This document shows, in pieces, positions 24,862 through 34,521 of a DNA stretch of 64,000 bases. Position 1 is the stretch's first letter. Every line of letters starts with the position of its first letter. The translations under genes and the position numbers were made by a program. This stretch comes from Barnesiella sp. WM24 (GTDB lineage: Bacteria > Bacteroidota > Bacteroidia > Bacteroidales > Muribaculaceae), in contig NZ_SPPC01000010.1 in NCBI RefSeq assembly GCF_004570975.1, positions 1-64,000 of the forward strand, read 5' to 3'. Under the pieces are notes generated by a model. It searched no databases. It saw only the letters and a program-made list of their open reading frames with translations, and had not been told where the DNA came from.

Positions 24862-25021
24862 AGCAATTCATGCCACTTCTCCACTATATTATATGTAGAA
24901 ATGCTTGCCGGTACATTAATTTTTCAAAAAATACTTGATTGCAAAATGCCGTTTTTGTGTGACTCTTTGTTGAAAAAAGCTTTTAAAAAGTGAATATGTC
25001 ATGACAATAATTGAGTTATAT

Positions 25022-25052
25022 TTTGATAATATAAACTTTTTTAATAATTTTG
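25022..25052 (+). promoter_or_regulatory. Promoter of the SusC/SusD locus
   Basis: The -33 TTTG (25022-25025) and -7 TAATTTTG (25045-25052) are 19 bp apart. The leader to the SusC ATG at 25119 is about 60 nt, AT-rich, with no obvious hairpin. Confidence 0.7.
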
Positions 25053-25118
25053 CGTTTTAGTTACGTATTAGCAACTATTGTTAGGTTAAATTTTTTTAGT
25101 TTTTACATTTTTACAAGT

Positions 25119-28100
25119 ATGAGAAAGCTATGTTTCTTGCTCTGTACTCTTGTTTGCTTTGCAATGGCGTCGGCGCAGACGCGCACAGTGAAGGGTACAG
25201 TATTGTATGCCGGGGATGATGAACCGCTTGTAGGAGCCACTGTGCTTCCTGTGGGCGCCGGTCAGGGTACGGCTACTGACATCGACGGAAATTTCTCGCT
25301 GAACATTCCGTCCACAGTGAATAAGCTGAAGGTCTCTTACGTGGGTATGAACACTCAGGAGGTCAGCATTACAGGTACCCCCCCCTATAATCTCGTCATC
25401 AAGCTTGCCGATTCTGAAAACAAGCTTGACGAAGTTATGGTGGTGGCATACGGTACAGCCAAGAAGAGTGCCTATACAGGCGCCGCTTCTGTGATTGACG
25501 CCTCAGTGATTGAGGACCGTCTCGTTTCCAACATCACCAATGCCCTTTCAGGTACGGTAGCCGGTGTGCAGACATTGAGCGCCAACGGTCAGCCCGGTGA
25601 GGCGGCGAAGGTGCGCATCCGCGGTGTCGGCTCGATCAACGCCTCTATGGCTCCTCTCTATGTGCTTGACGGCATGCCCTATGACGGTGACATCACCGGT
25701 CTTAACCCTTCCGACATCGAGTCCATGACAGTGTTGAAGGATGCCGCTGCGGCAGCCCTTTACGGTGCCCGTGGTGCCAACGGTGTGATTCTTATCACCA
25801 CCAAGCGTGGTAAGGAGGGAAAAGCCAAGGTGACATTTGACGCTCGCTGGGGTGCCAACTCTCGCGAAATCACCAACTATGATGTCATCAAGAGCCCGGC
25901 ACAGTATATGGAGCTTGCTTATCAGGCAAAATATAACAACGGTAAATACAATCTCGGCTATTCACCCGATGCCGCTTACCGTTATGCAGCTGCCAACCAG
26001 CTCTTTGACATGACCGGTTACCGCGTGTGGACCCTTCCCGCCGGACAGTATCTCATCGGTCGCGACGGAAAGCTTAACCCCAATGCGGTGCTCGGCTACA
26101 GCAACGGCACCAACTATTTCACCCCCGACGACTGGGCTGAAGGCGCTTACCGCAACGGTCTGCGTCAGGAATACAACGTGAGCGTGTCAGGCGGCAACGA
26201 CAAAATGAACTTCTTCGTGTCAGGCAGCTACCTGAAAGACGAAGGTATCATCCAGAACTCTTCCTACGAGCGTCTCTCGACCCGTGGCTCACTGGAATAT
26301 CAGGTCAACAACTGGCTCAAGATAGGCAGCAACATGGCTTATTCATTCGGTAAGTCACAGTATCCCGATGACATGGATGAAAACTCAACCAGCTCGTCAG
26401 GCAACGCCTTCTACATCGCCAATGCGATCGCCCCCATCTATCCGCTCTATGTGCGTGACGCGGCGGGCAATATCATGTACAACGAGGCTTACGGCAACCC
26501 CGTTTACGACTACGGTGACGGCAAGAGCACAGCTTTCAGCCGCCAGTTCATGTCGCAGGCCAACCCTATGTCACAGCTCCTCTATGACAAGACCGAATAT
26601 CTTACCGACCTCTTCAACGGCAAGTGGTTTGCCGAGATTTCTCCCGTAGAGGGTCTTAAAATCACCGGTAGCGTAGGTCTTACCGTGCAGAACCAGCGTC
26701 TGCATCAGGTGCTTAACCCCGTCTACGGTCAGTTTGCCGACATGGGCGGTCAGGCTATCCAGGTTGCTGAGCGCACCAAGGGTCTTAACCTCCAGGCACT
26801 TGCCAACTACAACCGCACCTTCTGGGAATATCATACATTTGACTTCCTGCTCGGTTATGAAAGCTACGAGTGGAACAATGAATACACCCAGGCTCTCGGA
26901 TCAGGTCTTTACGACCCGATGTCATGGGCTGTCAACAACACCCTCGCCAACAATGACCGCAAAGGTTACGGCGCATATCTCGATTACGCTACACGCGGTA
27001 TCTTCGGACGTCTTAACTACGACTTCGACAGCCGCTACTTCTTCAGCTTCAGCTACCGCCGCGACGCTTCTTCTCGCTTCGCGCCCGATAAGCGCTGGGG
27101 CGACTTCTTCTCTGTGTCGGCTGCGTGGGACATCGCCCAGGAGCGCTTCATGGAGTCTACCACTACATGGCTTGACCGCCTGAAGCTCCGCGCTTCTTTC
27201 GGACAGCAGGGTAACGACAACCTCAAAAGCGAAGACAGCACCAACAACGGTTACTACTACGCTTATCTCGACCAGTACACCATCAGCGGTGCCGACAGCT
27301 GGAGCGACGGTACACTCTACTTCAAGGGTAACCCCGACATCACCTGGGAAAAGTCCAACTCATTTAACGTAGGTGTCGATTTCAGCTTCCTCAAGAGCAA
27401 GATCTCAGGTAGCGCCGAGTATTTCAACCGCGAGACTACCGACATGCTTTACAACAAGCCCGTGGCTCCATCGCTCGGTTACGCCTCAATCCCGATGAAC
27501 ATCGGCTCTATGCGTAACTACGGTTTCGAGCTTGAATTGACTTATCTGCCTATAAACACCCGCAACATCACCTGGAGCATCACCGGCAACATCACCTTTA
27601 TCAACAACAAGGTGCTGAAGCTTGCTCCCGAGCTTGGCGGAGAACTCAAGTCGGGTCATCGCATCTTCCGTGAGGGCGAGTCAATGTATCAGTTTGACAT
27701 GGTGAAATACGCAGGTGTGGACGCCGCTACCGGTAAGCCGCTCTTCTGGGCGTGGGAAACCGACGAAAATGGCAACCGCATCCCCGGAAGCGACTATCCT
27801 ACCTCTACTTATTCTACCGCATGGCGCCAGCCTACCGGCGACCTTCTCCCGACAGCCTACGGAGGTCTCTCCACCACTTTGAAGGCTTACGGATTTGACC
27901 TCTCTATCGCCTGCGCTTATCAGTTTGGCGGTAAGATCTGGGACCAGGGCTATCAGGAATTCATGGGTTCGGGTACATCGGCATCCTACGGTCATAACTG
28001 GCATGTGGACATCCTTGACGCGTGGACCCCGACCAACCAGCACACTTCTGTGCCCCGTCTTGACACAGGTGACAGCTTCACGTTCTACAGCAATGTTACC

Positions 28101-28343
28101 GACCGTGCTCTTGTGACATCAAATTATTTCTCGATCAACAATATCACCCTCGGTTATACTATCCCCGAGCGTCTTACCAGGCGTATCGGCATCGAGTCAG
28201 TGCGCGTCTACGGAACAGCCGACAATCTCGCCCTGTTCAGCGCCCGCAAGGGTCTTGACCCGCGTCAGAGCTACACCGTGGCTACGACTTCACTCTACAC
28301 CGCTATGCGTTGTATCTCAGGTGGTCTAAAAGTGGTATTCTAA
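25119..28343 (+). CDS. SusC-like TonB-dependent outer-membrane transporter
   Basis: 1074 residues from the ATG at 25119, which gives a normal signal peptide (MRKLCFLLCTLVCFAMASAQ). In order: a carboxypeptidase-D-like regulatory domain (about 22-105), a TonB box region (DEVMVVAYGT), a plug with VRIRGVGSINAS and GANGVILITTKRG, then a 22-strand barrel of usual length. It works with the SusD lipoprotein 30 bases downstream as a lidded importer for a polymer fragment. No glycoside hydrolase, regulator or peptidase is adjacent, so the substrate cannot be inferred. Confidence 0.96.
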   Translation: MRKLCFLLCTLVCFAMASAQTRTVKGTVLYAGDDEPLVGATVLPVGAGQGTATDIDGNFSLNIPSTVNKLKVSYVGMNTQEVSITGTPPYNLVIKLADSENKLDEVMVVAYGTAKKSAYTGAASVIDASVIEDRLVSNITNALSGTVAGVQTLSANGQPGEAAKVRIRGVGSINASMAPLYVLDGMPYDGDITGLNPSDIESMTVLKDAAAAALYGARGANGVILITTKRGKEGKAKVTFDARWGANSREITNYDVIKSPAQYMELAYQAKYNNGKYNLGYSPDAAYRYAAANQLFDMTGYRVWTLPAGQYLIGRDGKLNPNAVLGYSNGTNYFTPDDWAEGAYRNGLRQEYNVSVSGGNDKMNFFVSGSYLKDEGIIQNSSYERLSTRGSLEYQVNNWLKIGSNMAYSFGKSQYPDDMDENSTSSSGNAFYIANAIAPIYPLYVRDAAGNIMYNEAYGNPVYDYGDGKSTAFSRQFMSQANPMSQLLYDKTEYLTDLFNGKWFAEISPVEGLKITGSVGLTVQNQRLHQVLNPVYGQFADMGGQAIQVAERTKGLNLQALANYNRTFWEYHTFDFLLGYESYEWNNEYTQALGSGLYDPMSWAVNNTLANNDRKGYGAYLDYATRGIFGRLNYDFDSRYFFSFSYRRDASSRFAPDKRWGDFFSVSAAWDIAQERFMESTTTWLDRLKLRASFGQQGNDNLKSEDSTNNGYYYAYLDQYTISGADSWSDGTLYFKGNPDITWEKSNSFNVGVDFSFLKSKISGSAEYFNRETTDMLYNKPVAPSLGYASIPMNIGSMRNYGFELELTYLPINTRNITWSITGNITFINNKVLKLAPELGGELKSGHRIFREGESMYQFDMVKYAGVDAATGKPLFWAWETDENGNRIPGSDYPTSTYSTAWRQPTGDLLPTAYGGLSTTLKAYGFDLSIACAYQFGGKIWDQGYQEFMGSGTSASYGHNWHVDILDAWTPTNQHTSVPRLDTGDSFTFYSNVTDRALVTSNYFSINNITLGYTIPERLTRRIGIESVRVYGTADNLALFSARKGLDPRQSYTVATTSLYTAMRCISGGLKVVF

Positions 28344-28373
28344 TCAACTGTGTTCTCCTATCAGAAAATTGTT

Positions 28374-29969
28374 ATGAAATCATATAAATTATTGACTATA
28401 GCCCTTCTGGGCACAATGGCGGTAGGGTGTAACGACCTCGATACCTATCCTATCGGCAACAACATCACCACCGACCAGAAGGAAGGTGTGTTGAAAAATG
28501 ACCCGGATATGGCTGAGGCGGGCGTAAACGGTATCGCTACCCTGTTTTCAGTCTATGGTAACTCTTCCGGCAACCCCGACGCTCACTATGACATCGGCTA
28601 TCCCGGTGTAATGCTCGCAACCGACAGCCGTGGCTACGATATGGTGGCGCTCAACACCGGCTATAACTGGTACGGCTCTTCAACCATCTGGAGTGACGTG
28701 ACCAATACCTCATCCTTCACCAACCTTATATGGCGCACGGCTTACAACCAGATATTTGCCTGCAACAACGTGTTGAGCAGCATCTCTGCCGACACTGAGG
28801 ACGAGACTCTTCTCTACTACCGCGCTCAGGCGCTCGCATTCCGCGCATTTGACTATCACGTGCTTGCGCAGTATTATCAGTTCACCTATCTCGGCAGCGA
28901 AGACAAGCGCTGTGTGCCTGTCATCACTGAAGAGAATGCACTTGAGGCTGCCGCAAGCGGTCTTGCATGCTCTACCGTAGAGGAAGTCTACGCTCAGATT
29001 CTCTCTGACCTTGACGAGGCTATCAATAACCTGAACGCCACCAAGCATGTGCGTGTAGGTGCCAAGAAGTTTGTCAGCGAGGCTACCGCCCGCGGTCTTC
29101 GCGCCCGTGTCTATCTCTGTATGGGCAAGTGGCAGGAAGCTGCCGACGACGCTGAATATGCCATCGCCAACTCCGGCTGTACTCCTTATTCCATCGCCGA
29201 GGTGTCGCGCCCCACTTTCTGGGACTGCAACGACTCTGCATGGCTCTGGGCTGTTGATGTAGAGGAAAGCGACCGTGTCGTTACCACCGGTATCTGTAAC
29301 TGGCCTTCTCACATGGGTACATTTACCTACGGTTATGCACAGGTGGGTTCATGGCGCAAGATTTCCAAGGCGCTTTATGACGAGATTCCTGACTCTGATG
29401 TGCGCAAGGGATGGTTCCTTAACGAGGAAGGCGTGTCAGCCAACCTTACCGAGGCTTACCAGGAATATGTCGACGAGGCTATCAGCGAGGATGTAGGCAA
29501 GGCTTATGTACAGGTTAAGTTTGCTCCTTACAAGGACGTGCTCGGACAGACCACCAATGCCAATGATATTCCGCTGCTCCGCGTCGAGGAACTTTACCTT
29601 ATCCTTGCCGAGGCACAGGCGATGATCAGCCCGTCGACCGGAGCTGCCACTCTCGGTGACTTCGTGCGCGCTTACCGTAACCCCGCCTATGTCAATCCTA
29701 CCGGTACAGCCGATGACATCCGCAAGGCTGTCTACTGGCAGCGCCGCGTGGAGCTTTGGGGCGAGGGTGTGTCTTACTTCGACATCATGCGTCTGAAGAC
29801 CGGTGTTGACCGTCGCGGTGCAGGATTTGAGCCCTCGCTTGTGTTCAACATCGCTCCCGACGATCCCGTGCTTCTCTACCACATTCCGCAGGGCGAGTCT
29901 AACGCCAACAAGATTCTCGGGTACACTGATGTCGCTACTCCCGACCCCAGACCCGTTGCTGATTATTAA
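28374..29969 (+). CDS. SusD/RagB-like substrate-binding lipoprotein
   Basis: 531 residues from the ATG at 28374. A lipoprotein signal ends at Cys19 (MAVGCNDLD). TPR-like helices with the SusD pattern follow (YYRAQALAFRAFDYHVLAQY). The C-terminal RagB/SusD segment includes LRVEELYLILAEAQAM and QRRVELWGEGVSYFDIMRL. Surface partner of the upstream SusC transporter, 30 bases away. Confidence 0.95.
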   Translation: MKSYKLLTIALLGTMAVGCNDLDTYPIGNNITTDQKEGVLKNDPDMAEAGVNGIATLFSVYGNSSGNPDAHYDIGYPGVMLATDSRGYDMVALNTGYNWYGSSTIWSDVTNTSSFTNLIWRTAYNQIFACNNVLSSISADTEDETLLYYRAQALAFRAFDYHVLAQYYQFTYLGSEDKRCVPVITEENALEAAASGLACSTVEEVYAQILSDLDEAINNLNATKHVRVGAKKFVSEATARGLRARVYLCMGKWQEAADDAEYAIANSGCTPYSIAEVSRPTFWDCNDSAWLWAVDVEESDRVVTTGICNWPSHMGTFTYGYAQVGSWRKISKALYDEIPDSDVRKGWFLNEEGVSANLTEAYQEYVDEAISEDVGKAYVQVKFAPYKDVLGQTTNANDIPLLRVEELYLILAEAQAMISPSTGAATLGDFVRAYRNPAYVNPTGTADDIRKAVYWQRRVELWGEGVSYFDIMRLKTGVDRRGAGFEPSLVFNIAPDDPVLLYHIPQGESNANKILGYTDVATPDPRPVADY

Positions 29970-30002
29970 TAACTGACTGAAAAAGATTCATCCAAGAATA
30001 TT

Positions 30003-30887
30003 ATGAATAAATTAGCTATATTCGCGGCTCTTGCCGCACCGGTGATGCTCTCTTCCTGCAGTGACAAGGGCTATTGGGAAGAGTATGTCCCCGCAAGCGT
30101 GGAGTATGCGATTCTTTCCGCCGACCAGTCCTACACGCTCAATCCCGATTCAAAGACCATAGCGCCGGTTTCACTGCTTGTGACCCGCGGCACTACGGTA
30201 GGTGATGTGTCAGTGCCCCTGACAGTTTCGTCTGACGTCGCTTATCTTACCGCGACTGCTCCCGCCTCTGTCGACTTCGCCGATGGAAGCAGCGAGACTT
30301 ACATCACCGTTAACCTGACTCCCGACTTTGACGCGGCTCCCTGGTTTAACCCCGCGGGAACAGTGACTGTAGCCCTCGGCACAGAGAGCATAGCTCCTTC
30401 TGCAAAGGGCAAGTGGACTGCAAACGTGCAATTTGCCAACTCTGTCTCTGTCGGCACCGCCGAGCTTAAATCTCAGCTCCTTGCCTACATCAAGAATGGC
30501 GGCAACCCCGGCGACGCTACCGTCGACACCACAGTGACTATATGGGCACGTGCGATTGACCCCGCTTATCTCATGATTGAGAATCCTTACGGAACAAAGG
30601 CGCTCCCCCATTCGCTTGACCTCGTGCTTGACGAAGACTGGCAGGAGATTGACTGGGCTGCTACCTCGGCGCTGTGTGACAATCAGGTAATCTTTAACAC
30701 CGGTTCAGGCAACGCTCCCGTCTATCTTAACTGGGGCGGACAGGACTCTCAGGTGACTGACAATGGTCTTGACCTGAAGTTCTACACCGTTAGCAATGCC
30801 GACGGCACAGGCTACTGGCCTACTCAGTATCAGTGGGTGGAGACCTATAAGCTTCCTGAAGGCTGGAATGCGGTTAGTGAAGAATAA
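30003..30887 (+). CDS. Surface lipoprotein of the SusCD locus
   Basis: 294 residues with a lipoprotein signal ending at Cys19 (LSSCSDKG). The N-terminal 100 residues form a Calx-beta/DUF-type beta-sandwich (VSLLVTRGTTVGDVSVP, then VDFADGSSETYITV). The C-terminal half has strands with YLMIENPYG and TQYQWVETYKLP. Paralogous in layout to the 604-residue lipoprotein that follows. It occupies the SusE position and probably helps ligand capture at the cell surface (inference). Exact family not recognised. Confidence 0.8.
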   Translation: MNKLAIFAALAAPVMLSSCSDKGYWEEYVPASVEYAILSADQSYTLNPDSKTIAPVSLLVTRGTTVGDVSVPLTVSSDVAYLTATAPASVDFADGSSETYITVNLTPDFDAAPWFNPAGTVTVALGTESIAPSAKGKWTANVQFANSVSVGTAELKSQLLAYIKNGGNPGDATVDTTVTIWARAIDPAYLMIENPYGTKALPHSLDLVLDEDWQEIDWAATSALCDNQVIFNTGSGNAPVYLNWGGQDSQVTDNGLDLKFYTVSNADGTGYWPTQYQWVETYKLPEGWNAVSEE

Positions 30888-30910
30888 TAACTTTTTTAAT
30901 GTAAACAACA

Positions 30911-32725
30911 ATGAATAAGCTATATAAATTATTTGCCGCAGTAATGGTCGTTGCCACTGCCGCAGGGTTTGCTTCCTGCTCCGATGACGACAACGACTAT
31001 GTGCCTGCTGAGGTGCCCGGCAATGCCCAGGTCTATTTCAACAACGCTCAGGAGTCGACCATCAACATCGTTGAGGATCAGGATGAGTTTGACATATTGG
31101 TGCTTCGTCAGGACACTATCGGCGCGCTTACCGTCAACATAACCGCCAATGACCCCTCGGGAATATTCAATATCCCCTCTTCGGTGACTTTTGCCGACGG
31201 TAAGGCTACCGCAATGCTTCATGTGACCTACGACTTCTCTTCAATCGAAGGAAATGTGCGTTATCCGATCTCGCTCAAGCTTGACGAGAAAGACGCCACC
31301 CTTTACGGTGACTCAAGCACTTCTTTCGTAGTGCTTTATGCTCCCTGGAAGTCAATCGGTATGTGCAAGTACACCGACGACTATATCGCATCTGTGTTTA
31401 ATGCTGAGTCTGTGACCTATCTTGTAGAGGTTGAGGAGAGCATGACCCAGCCCGGACTTTACCGCCTCGTTAATCCTTACGGCGCTGATTATCCTTACAA
31501 TGAACCCGGTGATTATGACCCGGACAATAACTATTACCTCACTATCAATGCCGTCGACCCCACAAAGGTTTATATCGAGGAGTCGCCGATGGGCTTTGAC
31601 TGGGGATATGGTGAATTTACATTCTTCTCTGTAGCCGGTCTGCGCATCGCGCAAGGCAATCCTGCCGCTGCCGAGGGCAACTATGGTAAGGTGACAAACG
31701 GTGTAATTACCTTCCCCAAAGGTTCGCTTCTTGTCGCGATGGGTAGCGACGGCTGGTATACCGGAAATGCCAATGGCAAGTTCAAGCTTATACTTCCCGG
31801 TGGTGTTGACGGCGATTACAGCGTAAGCGCTCCCCTTGCAGGCATTATCGACTATGTAGGTGGCGTCAAGAAAGCTGTGACTGAGGTTACTATGGGCAAG
31901 GATGTCAAGACCGTCAAGGTTGCTGTCATCTCCGGAGCCGACTCTGATTCAGCTGTCGAGGCTATCGAGGCCGACGAGCTTGAGGGTGTTGTAACTCTTA
32001 ACTACTCTGAAGCGCCCCAGACAGCCGACTTCACCATAAGTGAGGAAGGAACTTACACTATCGTGGCTGTGGCTTATGACAAGGCAGGCGAGGCGCAGGA
32101 GACTGTAGCGACTCTGTTCAGCTATTATGATGACGCTAACTGGATCTCTCTTGGCGTAGGTGAATATGCCGACGGTATGCTTCTTCCGCTCTTGGACGGT
32201 TTCGAGCCTATGAGCTGGCAGGCGGGGATTCAGAAGCATAATGATAAAGAGGGTCTTTACCGCGTGCTTCAGCCCTATTGGCCGCTCAATGGAGAGGCTG
32301 ACGGTGCGCTTGTCGTAGATGCCTCTGACCCCGACCATGTATATGTGCCTTTCGCTTCGTCAGGTCTTGACGTATCCGGTATTCTTGACTGGTACAGCGA
32401 TGCTGCAAATTATATCGACTGCGGCTACACGATTGATGACATTGTAGCTGCCGGAGAGCAGGCAGGCGTTGTGTTCGGTACAATGGCAAATGACGTGATT
32501 ACTCTTCCCGTTGGAGCTTCGTTCGTGATGTTTGACGGTGACCTCTCGTCGGCGATGAACTCACGTTATGAGACTGTGATCACTCTCCCCGCCGGTGACG
32601 CTCCTGCTTCGGTGAAGGTGGCTAAGTCCAAGTCATTGAGCATGGCAGGCTTTAATCCTGCCCGTAATGGCAAGAGCCACACGTTCCGCATGCGTCCCAA
32701 TGTTAAGAGATTAGGCAATATGTAA
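30911..32725 (+). CDS. Large surface lipoprotein of the SusCD locus (SusF position)
   Basis: 604 residues with a lipoprotein signal ending at Cys23 (GFASCSDDD) and an acidic LES-like start (SDDDNDY) that favours surface export. A Calx-beta-like domain (about 35-140) is followed by two similar modules, each starting with a short activating strand (SIGMCKYTDDYI and SLGVGEYADGML) and containing LYRV/LYRL-x-PYW/PYG. An Ig-like segment lies between them. Inference: a multi-domain ligand binder acting with SusC/D. It ends the operon, followed by a strong terminator. Confidence 0.8.
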   Translation: MNKLYKLFAAVMVVATAAGFASCSDDDNDYVPAEVPGNAQVYFNNAQESTINIVEDQDEFDILVLRQDTIGALTVNITANDPSGIFNIPSSVTFADGKATAMLHVTYDFSSIEGNVRYPISLKLDEKDATLYGDSSTSFVVLYAPWKSIGMCKYTDDYIASVFNAESVTYLVEVEESMTQPGLYRLVNPYGADYPYNEPGDYDPDNNYYLTINAVDPTKVYIEESPMGFDWGYGEFTFFSVAGLRIAQGNPAAAEGNYGKVTNGVITFPKGSLLVAMGSDGWYTGNANGKFKLILPGGVDGDYSVSAPLAGIIDYVGGVKKAVTEVTMGKDVKTVKVAVISGADSDSAVEAIEADELEGVVTLNYSEAPQTADFTISEEGTYTIVAVAYDKAGEAQETVATLFSYYDDANWISLGVGEYADGMLLPLLDGFEPMSWQAGIQKHNDKEGLYRVLQPYWPLNGEADGALVVDASDPDHVYVPFASSGLDVSGILDWYSDAANYIDCGYTIDDIVAAGEQAGVVFGTMANDVITLPVGASFVMFDGDLSSAMNSRYETVITLPAGDAPASVKVAKSKSLSMAGFNPARNGKSHTFRMRPNVKRLGNM

Positions 32726-32744
32726 TATTGACCTCTTAGGTTTT

Positions 32745-32779
32745 GACCCCGGTTTCGACAGAAATCGGGGTCTTTTTTT
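32745..32779 (+). terminator. Terminator of the SusCD operon
   Basis: Stem GACCCCG..TTTC with GAAA..CGGGGTC followed by T7, starting 20 bases after the last lipoprotein gene. Confidence 0.85.
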
Positions 32780-32842
32780 ATAAATTCGCTAATTTTATTT
32801 GAAATTTATTGGAAAATTGTTGGAATTATTAAAAATATGTTA

Positions 32843-32953
32843 TACATTTGTATTGTTAACGATGAAATTCGTATGCAAATGATAAATCACATCCCTGTAT
32901 ACACTTTACAACATGTCAATAGGGCAGTGTCGTGAGACACCGCCCTATTTTTT
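32843..32953 (+). ncRNA. Candidate small RNA, about 97 nt
   Basis: A -7 box TACATTTG (32843-32850) with a TTGG about 19 bp upstream is followed after about 70 bases by a strong intrinsic terminator: AGGGC-a-GTGTC with GACAC-c-GCCCT (32921-32946) and T6. No ORF longer than a few codons lies between. The RNA would run about 32857-32953. No family is recognised. Confidence 0.5.
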
Positions 32954-33004
32954 CGCCACCAATCCACCGTCAACACACATGCATCCTACGCGCGAGGCAT
33001 GTGT

Positions 33005-33870
33005 GTTGAATTGTCCATACATGCAGTGTAGGGGCGACTGGAAGGTCGCCCGCGTTTCTGTCGGGCGTGTATGCGCCGCCGTTTTGTGTATGTGTTGCGT
33101 GTATTTCGGGCGAGCTTCCACTCGCCCCTACAGCTACGCGGTGACGCATTGCCGGTATTTTACAATGCATTGTGTTGTATGTACATGCAATGTACGGGCG
33201 GTGAGGCATTGCTGGTGTTTTGCAATGCGTTGAATTGTACATACATGCAGTGTAGGGGCGACTGGAAGGTCGCCCGCGCGTCTACTGGGCGTGTCTGCGC
33301 TGCCGTGTTGTGTATGTGTTGCATGTATTTCGGGCGAGCTTCCACTCGCCCCTACAGCTACGCGGTGAGGCATAGCGATGTTTTACAATGCGTTGTATTG
33401 TCCATACATGCAGTGTAGGGGCGACTGGAAGGTCGCCCGCGTTTCTGCCGGGCATGTATGCGCTGCCTTGTTGTGTATGCGTTGCGTGTATTTCGGGCGA
33501 GCTTCCACTCGCCCCTACAGCTACGCGATGAGGCATTGCGATGTTTTACAATGCGTTGTATTGTACATACATGCAGTGTAGGGGCGACTGGAAGGTCGCC
33601 CGCGCGTCTACGGGGCGTATATGCGCTGCCGTTTTGTGTATGTGTTGCGTGTATTTCGGGCGAGCTTCCACTCGCCCCTACAGCTACGCGATGAGGCATT
33701 GCCGGTGTTTTACAATGCATTGCATTGTCCGTACATGCAGTGTAGGGGCGACTGGAAGGTCGCCCGCGCGTCTGCCGGGCGTGCATGCGCGATGAGGCAT
33801 TGTGTTGAATTGTACATACATGCAGTGTAGGGGCGACTGGAAGGTCGCCCGCGTGTCTACCTGCGCCCGC
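33005..33870. repeat. 163-bp tandem repeat array with nested palindromes
   Basis: The marker TACATGCAGTGTAGGGGCGA starts at 33017, 33242, 33405, 33568, 33732 and 33817. The regular period is 163-164 bp; the first unit has an extra 62 bp and the last is cut to 85 bp. Each unit contains GGCGAC-tggaag-GTCGCC and a near-inverted copy GGGCGAG-cttcca-CTCGCCC, so single units and pairs can form long hairpins. No gene is credible here despite open frames in several phases. Confidence 0.85.
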
Positions 33871-33897
33871 GCATATGCCTGCGCCCGCGTGTCGGTA

Positions 33898-34521
33898 TTA
33901 TATTGAACAGAATGACATAATCATTATCGGCACAAGGATTTCCAGAACCACGCCCTGCATGATTGCTATGGGGACGGCTTTTTCGCCACATGTCCTTGCA
34001 ATGACCGGCAGCACGACATCTATGGATGCCACCCCTGCCGATGCTATCGGGGCATACCATCCGAAGTATCTGCGGAAAAACGGGGCGCAGGTCAATGATA
34101 TTATCTCGCGTATCATGTTGGAGAGCAGGGCTATCGTGGCAAGCTCGGCAGCTGTGCCGAGTCCTGCCGATGCTTTCTTGTACTCCATTATAAGGACCGA
34201 TGACAGCGAGTAGTAGCCTGTCGCACTGCTGACGGCAAGATAGTCTTGAAGCGGAAACGAGCGCAAAATCATCCATGCGGGGATGGTGAAAAGCAGTGTG
34301 CCGCCAACGGTGAAAAAGGGTAGCATCAGCGACACGGAGTTAAGTCCGCGTATAGTTGCGGCAAGATTTTTGTAGCCAAATTCAAATCCGATTATCGCGA
34401 TAAGCAGATACAGCACATATATGGAGCATCCGGAGATCTCCTCCGCGTCAGGGATGATGCCGTAGTAACCGGCGGCAATCCCCGCGATAAAAAAACTTAT
34501 TACAATCAGACTACCCTTCAT
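33898..34521 (-). CDS. LysO family lysine exporter, C-terminal part
   Basis: 207 residues, hydrophobic, about six membrane helices. It matches the C-terminal two thirds of LysO/YbjE (DUF340): GFEFGYKNL, SSATGYYSLSSVL and the end GVVLEILVPIMI. Known: LysO exports L-lysine and antimetabolites such as thialysine. Its start overlaps the end of the 92-residue N-terminal partner by 11 bases. Together they make 299 residues, the length of single-chain LysO. Either an ancestral split in this lineage or a frameshift; the coupled start codon favours a working two-subunit form. Confidence 0.82.
   Translation of the reverse strand: MKGSLIVISFFIAGIAAGYYGIIPDAEEISGCSIYVLYLLIAIIGFEFGYKNLAATIRGLNSVSLMLPFFTVGGTLLFTIPAWMILRSFPLQDYLAVSSATGYYSLSSVLIMEYKKASAGLGTAAELATIALLSNMIREIISLTCAPFFRRYFGWYAPIASAGVASIDVVLPVIARTCGEKAVPIAIMQGVVLEILVPIMIMSFCSI

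Noticed and set aside
28710-29312. 200-codon frame antisense to SusD
   Set aside because: Shadow of a conserved gene in GC-rich codons; no promoter or start context.
32970-33830. Many overlapping open frames of 60-140 codons in the repeat array, on both strands
   Set aside because: All are products of the 163-bp GC-rich repeat lacking stops in several phases; the translations repeat themselves with the DNA period and have no protein features or starts with context.
33005-33870. CRISPR array
   Set aside because: The period is 163 bp with near-identical whole units, no 25-40 bp repeats separated by unique spacers, and no cas genes.
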